This document shows positions 13,401 through 23,485 of a stretch of 64,000 nt of DNA, in pieces. Under the pieces are notes generated by a model. That model made no database searches, was not told where the DNA came from, and saw only the letters and a program-made list of their open reading frames with translations. The position numbers and the translations under genes were made by a program. Source of the DNA: Campanula takesimana (lineage: Eukaryota; Streptophyta; Magnoliopsida; Asterales; Campanulaceae); assembly GCA_026119855.1 (NCBI GenBank), contig JAOWBW010000027.1, positions 3,016,623-3,080,622 of the forward strand, written 5' to 3'. The first letter of the stretch is position 1. Every line of letters starts with the position of its first letter.

Positions 13401-15172
13401 AAGGTGCATAAACACAACATGGCTAGTGAAGCAAGTGCTCATATCCTTAAATAAATACCCATTTTCAAGATTTTTTTGTCCCAAAATGAATGTCTTTTTT
13501 GGAAACTTCTTTGTCCCTTAAATGTCTTTTTACCATTTTCTTGTACTATTCTTTTTATAATTGCAAAACTAAATGTTTGGAAAGAGATATATGAATCTTT
13601 GCCACTAAATTGTATAAAAATAAGAGATTTTTAGAATATCCCTTAAAATAAAATTTGGACATTCATTTAGGGACGGAGGGTAATATATAGTCATCTTTCC
13701 TGTGTGGTATTGGTGGATTTTCATATTATTCTGGTCAGCAAGAAAAGAAACAGAGTTGTTGAAAAATGTTGGAGATATCTTCAGAACTTAGCAAAAGAAG
13801 AAAAACACACACTAGGAACTGAGTATTGCTCCTTTTGCTTGGAGGAGAGAGCAGCCTCTATCCATCCCTCCTTGAGTCACCCGTATGTCTTCCTCCGTCT
13901 TTATATACTTGTACCACCGTAAAGAGAACAACTCAAACTCATTAAGGTCAAAGAGGAATCTTTTCATGCAACATGGTAGTCAGCATGAATCTTGACTCAT
14001 TCAATGATAAGTTAGCGCAACCAAGTCTTATGCAGTAAGACAATCGGTTTTGGGGAATAATTGCATATAAACTATTTTTTCTAGGAGAACAAGAAGGGGA
14101 CTGAGTATTTCATGTTTCAAATTGACAAATACTTTGCTCTTGCTTACAATTTTTAACAATTACAGAGGACACGAGAGTACTGAATAGCAAAAGAACCTGA
14201 ATATTCGATCATAGTAAATAATTCTAGAATGACTAATAATATTACTTTTCAGAATAAACTAAGACCTACAACTTGCTCCTATGCTAATATATACTACCTC
14301 CGTTCCAAAATGGATGCCCATTTTTGTGATCAAGAACAAAAATGCATATTCATTCTGGGACGGAGGGAGCACACCTTTTCTCCCTTGGCTTACCTAGCCT
14401 TTATCAGTCCCTATCACTTCTTCCTAAACGGTCCTTGTACTGTAAATTAAGTAGCTACATGCATCCAAAACTCGGGAGTGGCAAGAATTATATTCAGCTC
14501 TTCGTTTTGTATCTTTAGGTTGCTCTTGTTGGTGCTTCTGCTTGAAGTTAGATCCTTTTTTATTTATGTATTAATAATTGTTTTAGTCTTCCTTTGTTAT
14601 TGCCGACCTTTCAGTTAATATTCTAATACAGTGCCAATCTATAATGTAGCTAGTTTGCATATGACTCAATCTTGTCATGCTAAGAACTCCATAATCACAA
14701 AAAAATGAAGTTTAAAGCACACTGTAAATGGTGGAAGATTGTTAGTAAAGCTAAGAAGGATAACTCTTTGACTAAGTGTGCTATGCAGCTAGCTTTCTCA
14801 TATATTTCTTGCAATATAATCAACTTCAATTACACAATTAGGAAGCTTCTCCACTTATCATGATTGGCTGTGGGAAATTTTATAATGCCAGAATAGTGAA
14901 CGGTATAAGCTTATGAAGTAAGGACAAACAATATAGAACTTTCTAAATAGGAATGAGAATGTCTCGTTGCATATGATTTGTGTTTGTACGTTCGTGTATA
15001 AACTTGTCTCAAGAAGCTAAGTAGGAAACTCGATTTTGGTTTGACAATGTTTGCAGGGAAGTTAAAGGATGTGGGAAACTCGATTTTGGGGAGGTTTGGG
15101 ATGAGCATCGACAACTTTAAAGCCGTTCAAGACCCGAATACTGGTTCTTATTCAATATCATTCCAGCGTTAG
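7462..15172 (+). CDS. TPR1: Tetratricopeptide repeat protein, TTC1 / plant TPR1 type
   Basis: Exons 7462-7758, 10882-11061, 11982-12108, 12254-12367, 15057-15172 (stop 15170-15172); all GT-AG with matching phases, 277 aa, the usual size. The first ATG (MVVLEPVPSTSED) is chosen because the TTG two codons upstream is not a plausible start. Residues 1-100 are acidic and Q/N-rich. Three TPRs follow: about 105-139 (AKVEGNKLFVDKKYDEAL), 146-179 (RATCFFKVEKYEDTIKES), 183-216 (LRRRGEAHEKLEHYDEAI). The C-terminus GNSILGRFGMSIDNFKAV ending in YSISFQR is the family signature. Such proteins bind chaperone tails; the Arabidopsis and tomato homologues are reported to bind ethylene receptors (literature memory). 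Odd: a V-E pair at the exon 2/3 junction where I expect L-G, and a 20-bp copy of exon 5 sequence just before its acceptor. Confidence 0.93.
8427..8693. mobile_element. Stowaway-like MITE in TPR1 intron 1
   Basis: Left end TCCGTCCCTAAATGGATGTC and right end GGGCATTCATTTAATGACGG form an imperfect inverted repeat; 267 bp with a poly-T interior. Confidence 0.65.
9108..9176 (+). mobile_element. tRNA-derived SINE head (fragment)
   Basis: GCCTTGTAGTCTAGTGGTTG resembles a tRNA 5' part with a Pol III A box, and GGTTTAAACTCC about 35 bp later resembles a B box, in the order and spacing of a tRNA-derived SINE. It does not fold as a functional tRNA by eye, and no tail or target-site duplication was identified. 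Confidence 0.35.
9255..9530. repeat. Foldback element with about 110-bp arms in TPR1 intron 1
   Basis: Arm 9257-9365 is nearly the exact reverse complement of 9418-9529 (shared TTCAACCATTGTACTT and CTCGACTTTCACTTCAA), separated by a loop of about 50 bp. Transcribed within the intron it would form a long hairpin. A MITE is the simplest reading; target-site duplication not resolved. Confidence 0.75.
10319..10540. mobile_element. Stowaway-like MITE in TPR1 intron 1
   Basis: Left CCCTCCAAAATTGATGCC, right ACATTTATGATGGGACAGAG followed by GGAGTAT. About 220 bp; ends about 340 bp before exon 2. Confidence 0.65.
11180..11527 (+). repeat. Tandem direct duplication, 177-bp period, in TPR1 intron 2
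   Basis: The segment beginning TTGGGTGCCCAATGACTAGC at 11181 recurs at 11358, and both copies end at AAAAAGTAAGGGCAG (11350 and 11527). They differ at very few positions, so the duplication is recent. Confidence 0.92.
12580..12834. mobile_element. Stowaway MITE in TPR1 intron 4
   Basis: Complete: CTCCCTCTGTCCCAGAAAGA at left, TCATTCTGGGACAGAGGGAG at right, both next to TA. Inner arms extend the inverted repeat. Confidence 0.85.
12984..13178. mobile_element. Degenerate hAT-like short element in TPR1 intron 4
   Basis: Starts TAGGGGTGGCAAATTT and ends with the imperfect inverted counterpart of it (reverse complement TAGAGGTAGACTATC). The interior has repeated and inverted GGATAA / ACCCAATA blocks typical of subterminal hAT repeats. 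No 8-bp duplication is visible. Confidence 0.5.
13315..13683. mobile_element. Stowaway MITE composite in TPR1 intron 4
   Basis: Outer ends ACTCCCTCCGTCCCAAAATG and TTTAGGGACGGAGGG. An internal GTCCCAAAATGAATGTC block looks like the start of a second MITE, so this may be two fused or nested copies. Confidence 0.7.
14292..14371. mobile_element. Minimal Stowaway MITE, about 80 bp
   Basis: ACTACCTCCGTTCCAAAATG pairs with TTCATTCTGGGACGGAGGGA almost without a loop, so it is an internally deleted copy. Confidence 0.75.
15020..15093 (+). repeat. Short direct repeat spanning the TPR1 exon 5 acceptor
   Basis: GGAAACTCGATTTTGG occurs in the intron at 15025 and again inside exon 5 at 15073, about 48 bp apart, with the ttgcag acceptor (15051-15056) between them. 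The intronic copy is preceded by AAGCTAAGTA, resembling the exon's AAGTTAAAGGATGTG. It looks like a partial tandem duplication of the exon start; the intronic copy lacks its own acceptor. Confidence 0.8.
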
Positions 15173-15483
15173 CTTGTTGGATTTTCTTGTGTGCATACAA
15201 AAGTGAACTTTACAAGAGATTTGGAAACGAGTATGTGAAACAAAAGTTATCTATTTTGTTACTGAAAAGAGGCACATTTTCTAGTTCCTTAGTCTCTTTT
15301 TTCAACTTCCCCATTACTTCGTCAGTGTCATGTATTTACTCCTTTGACCTGCCTTGTTTATCATTATAACTATCCCCAAATAAGTTGTATCTTTAGTTCA
15401 GAGAAAGCAAATTTGATTTTATGTCACTTGAACTGTGCTTAAAATATGTGCTTTATTCATTATGAGTTTGCAGATATAACCCC

Positions 15484-16596
15484 GGCCAAAATACATTTCA
15501 CCCCCCAAAAGTATACACCGATTCCCACTTTGCACCCCCGTTTGAAAAGTTGGTCTCTTTGGTACGTAAGTTTTCAATTTTTTCCACTTTGCACGCTCCG
15601 TCAAATGGCTGTTAAGAAAACTAACAGACAATGCCATGTGCATGTCGCATGATGGGTAATCAAGTCTTTTGGCTTAACAGAATGAGGGCTTACATGTCTT
15701 TTACGTATTGTCTTCTTCAAACTAGGATCACCACTAGCACCACCACGCCCACCACACCATCGCAATGCCACCACCAACCACCAGTGCCAATCTTCAAAAT
15801 CATAACCAACTATAGATCTGGGTTTCTAAAGCATGAATAAACCCACAGAGGAACAAACCCATATCAAAATCAGAAATGAAATCAAAATCAAAGATTGAAA
15901 CCAAAATCGAAAATCATAATCAAAATAAAAAAACAAAGTGGAACAACCCAAATCTGGGTTTCTAAATCAAACCTAAATCAAAAATCGAAACCTGAATTAA
16001 AAATAAAAGATCGAAACCTAAATCAAAATCAGATTTGAAATCAAAAGAGGAGGCTGGTCGGAATTGAAATCAAAGATGGAAATCGAAATCAAAATAAAAA
16101 TGGAACAAACCCAGATCTGGATTTCCAAATCGTAACCGCAATCAAAAATTGTAACACAAATAAAAAATCAAAAATTGAAAAGGGGGTGGTGTATGAGATT
16201 GTAGTCGTAATATACTATGATGACAATGAAGAAAAGAGGAGGCTGGTATGAGGTGTTGACGGTGTCGGAGACGGGCATGGGGATGGTGTACGCGATTTGA
16301 TAAACAATACATACAATACGTTATTTGTTTTTCCTTTTTTTTTCCATCTCCCAGCCAAACGCCACCGATTTGGGCGTTCGAATGTTTCACAGAAAAATAG
16401 CCCACAGCGAAAGGACGAAAATACCCCTCACGTGAGGGGCCACGTGCTATTTAACGGTGGCTTTCTAACAACCATCTGAAGGAGGGTGCAAAGTGGGAAA
16501 AATTGAAAACTTATGTACCAAAGAGACCGACTTTTCAAACGGGGGTGCAAAGTGGGAATCGGTGGATACTTTGGGGAGTAAAATGCGTTTTGGCCC
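15484..16596. mobile_element. MULE-A, non-autonomous long-TIR Mutator-like element
   Basis: Terminal inverted repeats of roughly 130-150 bp begin GGCCAAAATACATTTCACCC on the left and end TTTTGGCC(C) on the right; the shared inner part includes ACCGATTCCCACTTTGCACC. Flanks TATAACCCC / TGTAACCCC fit a 9-bp target-site duplication with one mismatch. The interior is A-rich and AATCAAAA-repetitive with no transposase. It sits 311 bp after the TPR1 stop codon. A second copy of the family is at 43798. Confidence 0.85.
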
Positions 16597-16617
16597 TGTA
16601 ACCCCATTTGGTATACA

Positions 16618-16652
16618 CTAGAGTTTCACCCGTGTCGCACGGGAATATATTT
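16618..16652 (-). mobile_element. Helitron 3' terminus (isolated)
   Basis: On the minus strand a hairpin CCCGTG-CGA-CACGGG is followed by GTGAAACT and then CTAG with T next, the Helitron 3' end format also seen in the two complete copies at 21962 and 40190. No matching 5' end (TCTATATATA) could be assigned, so length is unknown. Confidence 0.55.
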
Positions 16653-16917
16653 TTAAGTACAAATTCATTACATATTTGATAGTTTGATAAGTAACTATAA
16701 TTAAAAAACCAATTGTTAATATACATTTTAAAAACTTCGATTTTATGACACACTAAAATAAACACATACAGAGTCTCTTATAGTAAAGCGTGAAAAATAT
16801 TAAAAAATTACTTCACAGTACCCGTTCACCACATCACCTCTCATGTTTGTGACTAATCAAGAAAATTAAGAAAATAGGTACAGTAGAAAATTAAGAATTT
16901 GAGTTTTAATTTGTTTT

Positions 16918-16948
<31 letters not shown>

Positions 16949-17088
16949 GTATTAGAAATCGTAAATTTCATTATAAAGTTGCGGCCCACAATCGTAAATA
17001 TTTTAGAAACTGCTGAAATTACGGATGGTAGAGGAGATTAATACAGATAATTCAGTGCAATCGTAAATATTTTAGAATTTGTAAAAAT

Positions 17089-18884
17089 GGTTAATGACAA
17101 TTTAGGGCTTGAACTCAAGGGGGTGCGTCTAAAAGGGGCCTGGGTTTTTCCCCGCTAGATCAGGGCTTCAAATCAATTTTATTTTTTTTGGCAATTAGGG
17201 ACTTTTTGACGGAATTCGTTAGAAACTCAATTAAGTGACCATGTGCATGGCACGTGATTAACAGATCAGTTAGTTTGAACTGATATTTGCTATCAAGGGG
17301 TTTAAAGGAATTCTTAAATTTTAAAGGGTTAAAAAATCAAATATCTTTTCAAGATTAAATAATTATTTTTGGAACAAAAATACTTAAACATTCCTTTAAT
17401 ATACAATAATACTATTTAAAAATAAATAAAATTATACTTAATTATTTTTTAAAATATATAATAAATACATGTGTAATATTGTAATGCATAATTTAACACA
17501 GTATTTTAAGCAAAATTTAACATATGCTTCTCTAAAAAAATAAAATTAAACTTTATGATCTTTTGACCTTTTATACACTCTCTATTATGTCCCGTTCGAA
17601 TTAGAATTTTTTATCAAATTATAAATTACTTGACCAAAAATTCTAATTCAAGCGGGACGGAGGGAGTATATAATAATATAAAACTTAATTTGTTAAGTTT
17701 AAGTATTTTTTTTGAAACATAAACAAAATTTATTATACATTAATTTAATGTACAAGACAATGATGCACAAATCAATCACAACAGCCAATTCCCACCACGA
17801 CCTTCAACAACTCCGGCCAACACCCACCGTCTTCTTCAACAACTCCGGCCAACCCCCTTCTTCTAACCTTTTCACCACAACCACCACCTTTTCACCACAA
17901 CCACCACCTGCCATCTATGCCTACCCACAACCATCAACACAACCCACCCACCAAATTCCCACCCTTTTCAACAAATCCGGCAAACCCCACCTCTTTTTCG
18001 CTAAATGCGGCAATTGAGGCGAATTTAAAAAACAAAATCAACATCAAATTAACAAAATCCAGTTCATCCGATTTTACAACTAAAAAAAAAAAAAAAAAAC
18101 AACAACTAGATCTGAAACCATCCGACGCCGTCATCGTTCCAGTCGACGACTTCAACTTCGACCTCGGCCTTAAGTTCCGGCCGGTCGGAGAAGCGGTGGC
18201 ATTGGGAACTGAGGCAACATTCTTGTTCTCCGCTACCATTTTTGTTTTGTCGGTACCTCCTCCTCCTTAGTGCTTAATTCCTTCCCAAGTTCCCAACCCA
18301 ACCCAACAACATTAACCTTTTTTCATTCGATTTTCGGCGTTGAAATCGCTGGAAATAATGGAGATGCATCGTTGATCTTGAATCTGAGGCGGTGCACATG
18401 GAAGTAGTGAAGCCGGCTAGAGGGGTGTGGAGGGGGGAGGCGATGGGTGGACGGCTGGGCTTAGGTGAGAGAGTAATTGAGAGCGGTGGGTAATGGAGAA
18501 GGTCGGAAGGGCAAGGGTGTGCCGCCGGAGAGAAAACGGGAGAGATCGAGAGAGAAACGGGAGTGAGAGTGGGAGTAAATAGGGATTTGTGTGGATTGGG
18601 GGAGATGAAGGGATAAAAAAAAGTTCCACACTCCCCTTACTTTTAAAAAATGGCATTTAACCCCTTAAAAGTTAATGCAGTTTAAATTACAACTAAAAAC
18701 TAACTGATCTGTTAATCACGTGCCATGCACATGGTCACTTAACTGAGTTTCTAACGAATTCCGTCAAAAAGCTCCTAATTGCAAAAAAAATTGATTTGAA
18801 GCCTTGATCTAGCGGGGAAAAAAAACCCAGGCCCCTTTTAGACGCCCCCCCCGGGAGTTCAAGCCCCTAAATTGTCATTAACCC
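17089..18884. mobile_element. MULE-C, long-TIR element with gene-like interior
   Basis: The ends are inverted repeats of about 180 bp, starting GGTTAATGACAATTTAGGG and including CCATGTGCATGGCACGTGAT. A perfect 10-bp flank duplication TTGTAAAAAT (17079-17088 and 18885-18894) marks the insertion. The interior holds GC-rich, coding-like sequence: a Pro/Thr/Ser-rich frame 17712-18017 and a frame ending at 18270 with SDAVIVPVDDFNFDLGLKFR. No transposase is seen, so it may be a Pack-MULE carrying a host gene fragment of unknown origin. It was inserted into a tandem repeat of about 72 bp whose pieces lie at 16990-17088 and 18895-18935. Confidence 0.85.
17572..17670. mobile_element. Stowaway MITE nested in MULE-C
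   Basis: ACTCTCTATTATGTCCCGTT at left and AAGCGGGACGGAGGGAGTAT at right, with long inverted arms around ATTAGAATTTTT. About 99 bp. Confidence 0.7.
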
Positions 18885-19772
18885 TTGTAAAAATTAGGGA
18901 TGGAAGAGGAGATTAATACAGATAATTCTGTGCATTTTCAAACTTTTACATAGAGAATGCACTCATATATTTTAATTTTATTACAAAATGAAAATATTTT
19001 AATTACATAATTGTTTAGAAAACACAAATTTTTCAATACTCCTCCTGCGAATTTTAAGTTTTATCATCGCATAAATAGTATTAAAAGTAAGAAAATTTGT
19101 CATTAAATAATTTCCAAGCAGTATAACTTGTATAAGAAGAAGTGTCTCCTTCAGAATTTGAGACCTAAATATGAAGTCCAATTGGATTAGTGATTAATCG
19201 CTGCAACATAAAGTTGGTCATGACTGAAAATTAGCTTCTTCAAATTCAAAAGAACACCAACTTTTAACATTCAAATGATATTAATTTGTTCATTGATTTT
19301 TATATATTTATTTCCGAAATGTAATGTGATTCAAACAGTCGTCCTTTTTATGATTTTTTATTTAAACAATAAAGATTTTCAACCTTTTTATTTTCAAAAG
19401 AAAAACAAAATTTTCTCTCTATTTTTCTATTAATAACAACCCAAAAAAATTGGTTGAAATAATTAAAAATATCCAAAAAAAAAAGAAAAAAGAAAAGATA
19501 AATCCTTTCCTTCTATAAAACCACAGGGCCAAAAATATGGAGATTTCTTAACTTTACTTGCTTTCTTAAAAACAGTTCTAGATGATTAGGGCAATCAATA
19601 TGCCATTTAATTAGTATGAGTTGTATGGCAATATATCATTCGTATTTCTTAAAGATTTAAAATCTCAACTTTTTATTATTTCTATAATCACAGTTGTTTG
19701 CAAAATGATTTTTCAAAGCAAAATTGGTCGTAATATTGAAGGTAGCCTATTATTATCCACTGTCTTTAAGCA
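18885..19772. other. AT-rich intergenic stretch without recognisable gene
   Basis: AT-rich sequence between MULE-C and the telomere-repeat element. It begins with the right half of the repeat unit GAGGAGATTAATACAGATAA split by MULE-C. No open frame of interest and no element ends seen. Confidence 0.5.
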
Positions 19773-19953
19773 GAGTTGGTTTTGGGGGAAACTAATTTCT
19801 CCATAAGTTATAAAAAGTCCACTTTTTAACCTTCAACTTTAAACCCTAAATCCTAAATCCTAAACCCTAAACACCAAACCCTAAACCTTAACCCCTATAA
19901 AAACAAGACTTTTTATAACTTATGGAGAAACTAGTTTCTCCCAAAATTTTCTC
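19773..19953. mobile_element. MITE with telomere-like repeats in its loop (9-bp TSD)
   Basis: Arms 19781-19820 and 19907-19950 are inverted repeats (GAAACTAATTTCTCCATAAG versus CTTATGGAGAAACTAGTTTC). The loop, 19838-19893, is a run of CCCTAAA / CCTAAAT / CCAAACC units, degenerate plant telomere repeats. The element is flanked by a perfect 9-bp duplication CTTTAAGCA (19764-19772 and 19954-19962), the length made by Mutator-like transposases. Confidence 0.85.
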
Positions 19954-20073
19954 CTTTAAGCAACAATTAGTAACAAAAGAATACATATATTCTCCGAACA
20001 CATGCGATTTCTAACCATTAAACTCAATATCTTTCCACAAATTAGATTCTATATAGGGTAGAGCTATTGCCAC

Positions 20074-20407
20074 CAGTGTTCTAAAAGACGGGCGCCTAGG
20101 CGCTAGTCGGGGGTGGCCACCGCGATTTTCACCAAATCGGTCCAGTTAGGCGCTGGGCGTGCTAGGCGGTGTTAGGCGGCGCCTAGGCGGGTCTGGGCGG
20201 CTCGGCGGTTTAGGCGGATTGGGCGCCGATTTGGCGATTTGGTCCGATTAGTCAGATCGGCGTTGTCTAGGAGGCCTCGGCGCCGACGAAATCTGTCATC
20301 CTCGCAACTGTTTTCGAGCCTCGCCGTCAGCATCCACAAAGTCGACTGATTTCGACGGTAAGGAGGGAGTCGATTTCTGCGGTGAAGAGAGAAAAGAGAA
20401 GACAGAA

Positions 20408-20443
<36 letters not shown>

Positions 20444-20801
20444 AAGAAGACGTGGAAGAGAAACTCAAGAAGATAAGGAAGAGAGAACTGGAAGAAAAAA
20501 AAACGAGAGCGAGAGAGAGAAGAGGGTAGATACGGCACTGGAGTGGAAATGGGAAAGAGAAAATAGGGATAGGGTTTAGTTAGTTTAGCCTTTTGGGCAC
20601 TTGTTGGGCTAATGGGCTGGGGAATTAAAATGGCCTTTGATGTAAACATGGCCCTTGCCCTTCATTATTTTGTACATGTTATATGTATGTTTCATCTTTG
20701 AAACATTTTAAAATACTTTTGAAACGATTTATTTTTTGTTTAACATTAAAATGTATTATTAATTTTTGATAAATAACAAAAATAAGAGACATTATTTTGA
20801 A

Positions 20802-20833
<32 letters not shown>

Positions 20834-20928
20834 GATTTATAAAAAAATAAATTAAAATGCGCTAATTTCTCGGCCCCGCCTAGGCGCTCTAGGCGCTGGT
20901 CCGCCGCCTAGCGTCTTTTAGAACACTG
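20074..20928. mobile_element. hAT-1, non-autonomous hAT element (855 bp)
   Basis: Perfect 17-bp TIR CAGTGTTCTAAAAGACG with perfect 8-bp duplication ATTGCCAC (20066-20073, 20929-20936). Subterminal regions are full of GGCGCCTAGGCGC motifs in both orientations; the middle has a GA microsatellite (20410-20439) and a TA run (20805-20834). No transposase ORF. It sits inside the left TIR of MULE-E and splits it. Confidence 0.95.
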
Positions 20929-21381
20929 ATTGCCACTACACTTTTTGATTATCCACTACATCATTAATAGTTAAACAAAATTAATTGGTTATTTGGACAA
21001 GATTGCCCATCAAACTAATGCCAATAATAAAAATAGTAGTAATTACCCAAATCACCCTTTCTATGTATCATTTATCTCAGTAATAAAATATTTGCATAAT
21101 ATTAGACACTAACTATTAAAAGAAACCCTAAAATAATTCGTTCAATTTTCAAGGTGTTGATACTCCTGCTGCGGCTTCTTCTTCTTCCCTATCTATCCAA
21201 CCAAATTGGGTTTGGAGATGTAATCACCAGGTATGAATACTTATACATTAACTTTGTTAAATAGTCTCTTTCAATTTTCAAAGAGTTTTTACAAATATTG
21301 TGTATTATTTTTTATTCTTCAATTATCCTCTTAATTAGTTCATAAATATTATTGATTTTAATTTGCTCGATCAAACCTTGT

Positions 21382-21527
21382 TACTACTCTTTCGATTTCA
21401 GATTAGTTTACAAAAGCATGATAAATCTTTTCATACAATCTGTTTTCACTGAAACAAACTATATATATATACTACTCTTTCGATTTCAGATTAGTTTACA
21501 AAAGCATGATAAATCTTTTCATACAAA
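21382..21527 (+). repeat. Direct repeat of about 56 bp, 88-bp period, within MULE-E
   Basis: CTACTCTTTCGATTTCAGAT and the following sequence through AAATCTTTTCATACAA occurs at about 21384 and again at 21472 with hardly any changes. Confidence 0.85.
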
Positions 21528-21639
21528 CAGTTTGCTTGAGTTGAAGGTTGCTGAATACTTGTGAAATGGTTAGAGTTGAAGGTGCTGAAGACTTGTGAAT
21601 GAAAGCTAGGAGCAAGGATGGGTTATGTATAGAAATATG

Positions 21640-21746
21640 TAATCCCTCCGTCTCAAAAAGAAAGTCATAAATATTTTAAATTTGTTTTTTATCAAAAATA
21701 AATTTTAAAATTTTTTAAGCATTCATTTTTGGACGGAAGTAGTATT
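21640..21746. mobile_element. Stowaway MITE nested in MULE-E
   Basis: ATCCCTCCGTCTCAAAAAGA at left and TTTTTGGACGGAAGTAGTAT at right; 107 bp, TA-flanked. Confidence 0.7.
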
Positions 21747-22392
21747 ATTATGAGAGTTTCACTAGTAGTTTTTAGATTTCGTATGATTTTTATTTTTATT
21801 TTAGTTTTGACTTCATATTAATTTCCATGCTTATGAAACTCATCGTCTTTTTGAAAGTTGTTTTAATGGATGTTTAATTTTTTGATTTAAGATGCACTAT
21901 TAAGTTCTTAACATTTTCTTTTATAATATTATGTATTGTTTTGGTTAATTTTAATTTATTACTAGTAGGTAACCCGTGCTCTGCACGGGAATCTATCCCG
22001 TTAATGTTTTTGTATTTCCTTTTTTGATGTTTTTAATTGATAAATTAACATAATAATTTTATTTGAAAATATATATATTTTAAATTAATCAAAACATTTT
22101 CATAGCCTTGGTTGGACATAGTTGTAATAAATATGTTTTTTTGATTAATTTAGAAGTACATTTAAGTTTGATGTATGAAGATTTAAAAAATCTTAATGAT
22201 ATTAATAGTAATAGTTAACATATATAGTAACTATTATGATTAAATAATATAATTAATAGTAATAGTTAATATATATTGTAACAATTATGATTAACTAATA
22301 CTATTAATAATAATAATAATTAACTTATATAGTAAGAGTCCTACCTCTCATTTGCACGGAGATTAAGAAATGATGGAAGTAAGTGTTGTGAG

Positions 22393-22726
22393 TAGGGATG
22401 GCCAAAACCGGTTCCGGGCCCGGTCGGCATATGGGTAACCCTTAACCGGCCCGCGCTTACCCCGGTTCCGGTTTGGCACAATCCGGTTCCGGTTCGGTAC
22501 GGTTCCGGTCCGGTTCCGGTCCCCCTCTTTAAAATTATTGAAAAATAAGGGATTTTCGTTCCGGTTCCGGTCCGGTTCGCCATTTATGTGAACCTGAACC
22601 GGCCCGGATAACTTACGGTTCCGGTTACTCCGGTTCCGGTTTACTCCCCGATTTGCTCCGGTTCCGGGCTTTTCCGATCCGGTTCCGGTCTGGTTTTCCG
22701 GTTCCGGTCCGGTTTGGCCATCCCTA
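22393..22726. mobile_element. hAT-4, CCGGTTCCGG-rich hAT MITE (334 bp)
   Basis: TIR TAGGGATGGCCAAAACCGG versus CCGGTTTGGCCATCCCTA, with perfect 8-bp duplication GTTGTGAG (22385-22392, 22727-22734). The body is almost wholly short CCGGTTCCGGTT-like repeats, a GC-rich island in AT-rich DNA. Nested in Helitron-1. Confidence 0.93.
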
Positions 22727-22929
22727 GTTGTGAGTGTAAAAGTAAATTAGGAGATAGAATGAGTGAGATGGAATAATAAGTTGATTGGTTTTGTGAGTAT
22801 AAAAGTAAAATAGGAGAGAGAATGAGTGAGATGAAAAGTAAATATTTTTTGCTATTTTTGAAAAAAGACTTTTACTCTGGGATTTACCAAAATAGAAAGT
22901 ATGACTCTTACACTGGGACGTAGGGAGTA

Positions 22930-23215
22930 ATAGTTAACTATTATAGTTACCTATTGTAGTAACTATTACTATTATAAGTATTAGTTACTATAATAGTTAA
23001 CTATAATCGTTACCTATTATAGTAACTATTACTATTTTAAGTATTAGTTACTATAATAGTTACCTATTATGGTAACTATTACTATTATAAGTATTAGTTA
23101 CTATAGTAGTTAACCATAATAGTTACCTATTATAGTAACTATTACTATTATAAGTATTAGTTACTATAGTAGTTAACTATAATAGTTACCCTATATAGTA
23201 ACTAATACTATTAGC
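22930..23215. repeat. AT-rich tandem repeat with internal dyads, about 60-bp unit
   Basis: GTTACCTATTATAGTAACTA-type units recur at about 22946, 23007, 23060, 23124 and 23185. Each unit is internally palindromic (TAGTTACTATAATAGTTA), so single strands could form many small hairpins. Inside Helitron-1; a similar block is in Helitron-2. Confidence 0.8.
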
Positions 23216-23485
23216 TAATACTGTTAGCTAAGAAAAAGAATTTGAAAAGTCTCTTATTTATAAGAGTGGTAATGATGTGGCAACACCAAATGCAACCTTT
23301 CTCTAAGACTTGTCTATGTGGCAACACCATGGCTCTCCTCTCCTCACCAACATTAATATATATATATATATATAGATTTCAAAAGTGATATTTTAATTAG
23401 GTGATATATTTAGTGTACTGATTGTTTTTTATATTTTAACTTTTGTGGAATATAAGAATATTGGTTAATAATAATTAAATAGATA

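Larger units (their letters stand above)
21962..23376 (-). mobile_element. Helitron-1, non-autonomous (minus orientation)
   Basis: Read on the minus strand it starts TCTATATATATATATA after an A (5' end at 23376) and ends with hairpin CCCGTGC-AGA-GCACGGG, then TTACCTA and CTAG before a T (3' end at 21962). That is the Helitron structure: 5' TC, 3' hairpin plus CTRR, insertion between A and T, no TIR or TSD. Ends and subterminal text match Helitron-2 at 40190. It contains hAT-4 and a palindromic tandem repeat block; no Rep/helicase coding. Confidence 0.8.

Noticed and set aside
16142..16405. 87-aa minus ORF at the end of MULE-A
   Set aside because: Lies within a non-autonomous MULE, no domain recognised, His/Ser-rich low complexity.
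20172..20649. ORFs rich in Arg-Glu or Ser-Leu on both strands
   Set aside because: They follow the GA microsatellite inside hAT-1; no plausible protein.
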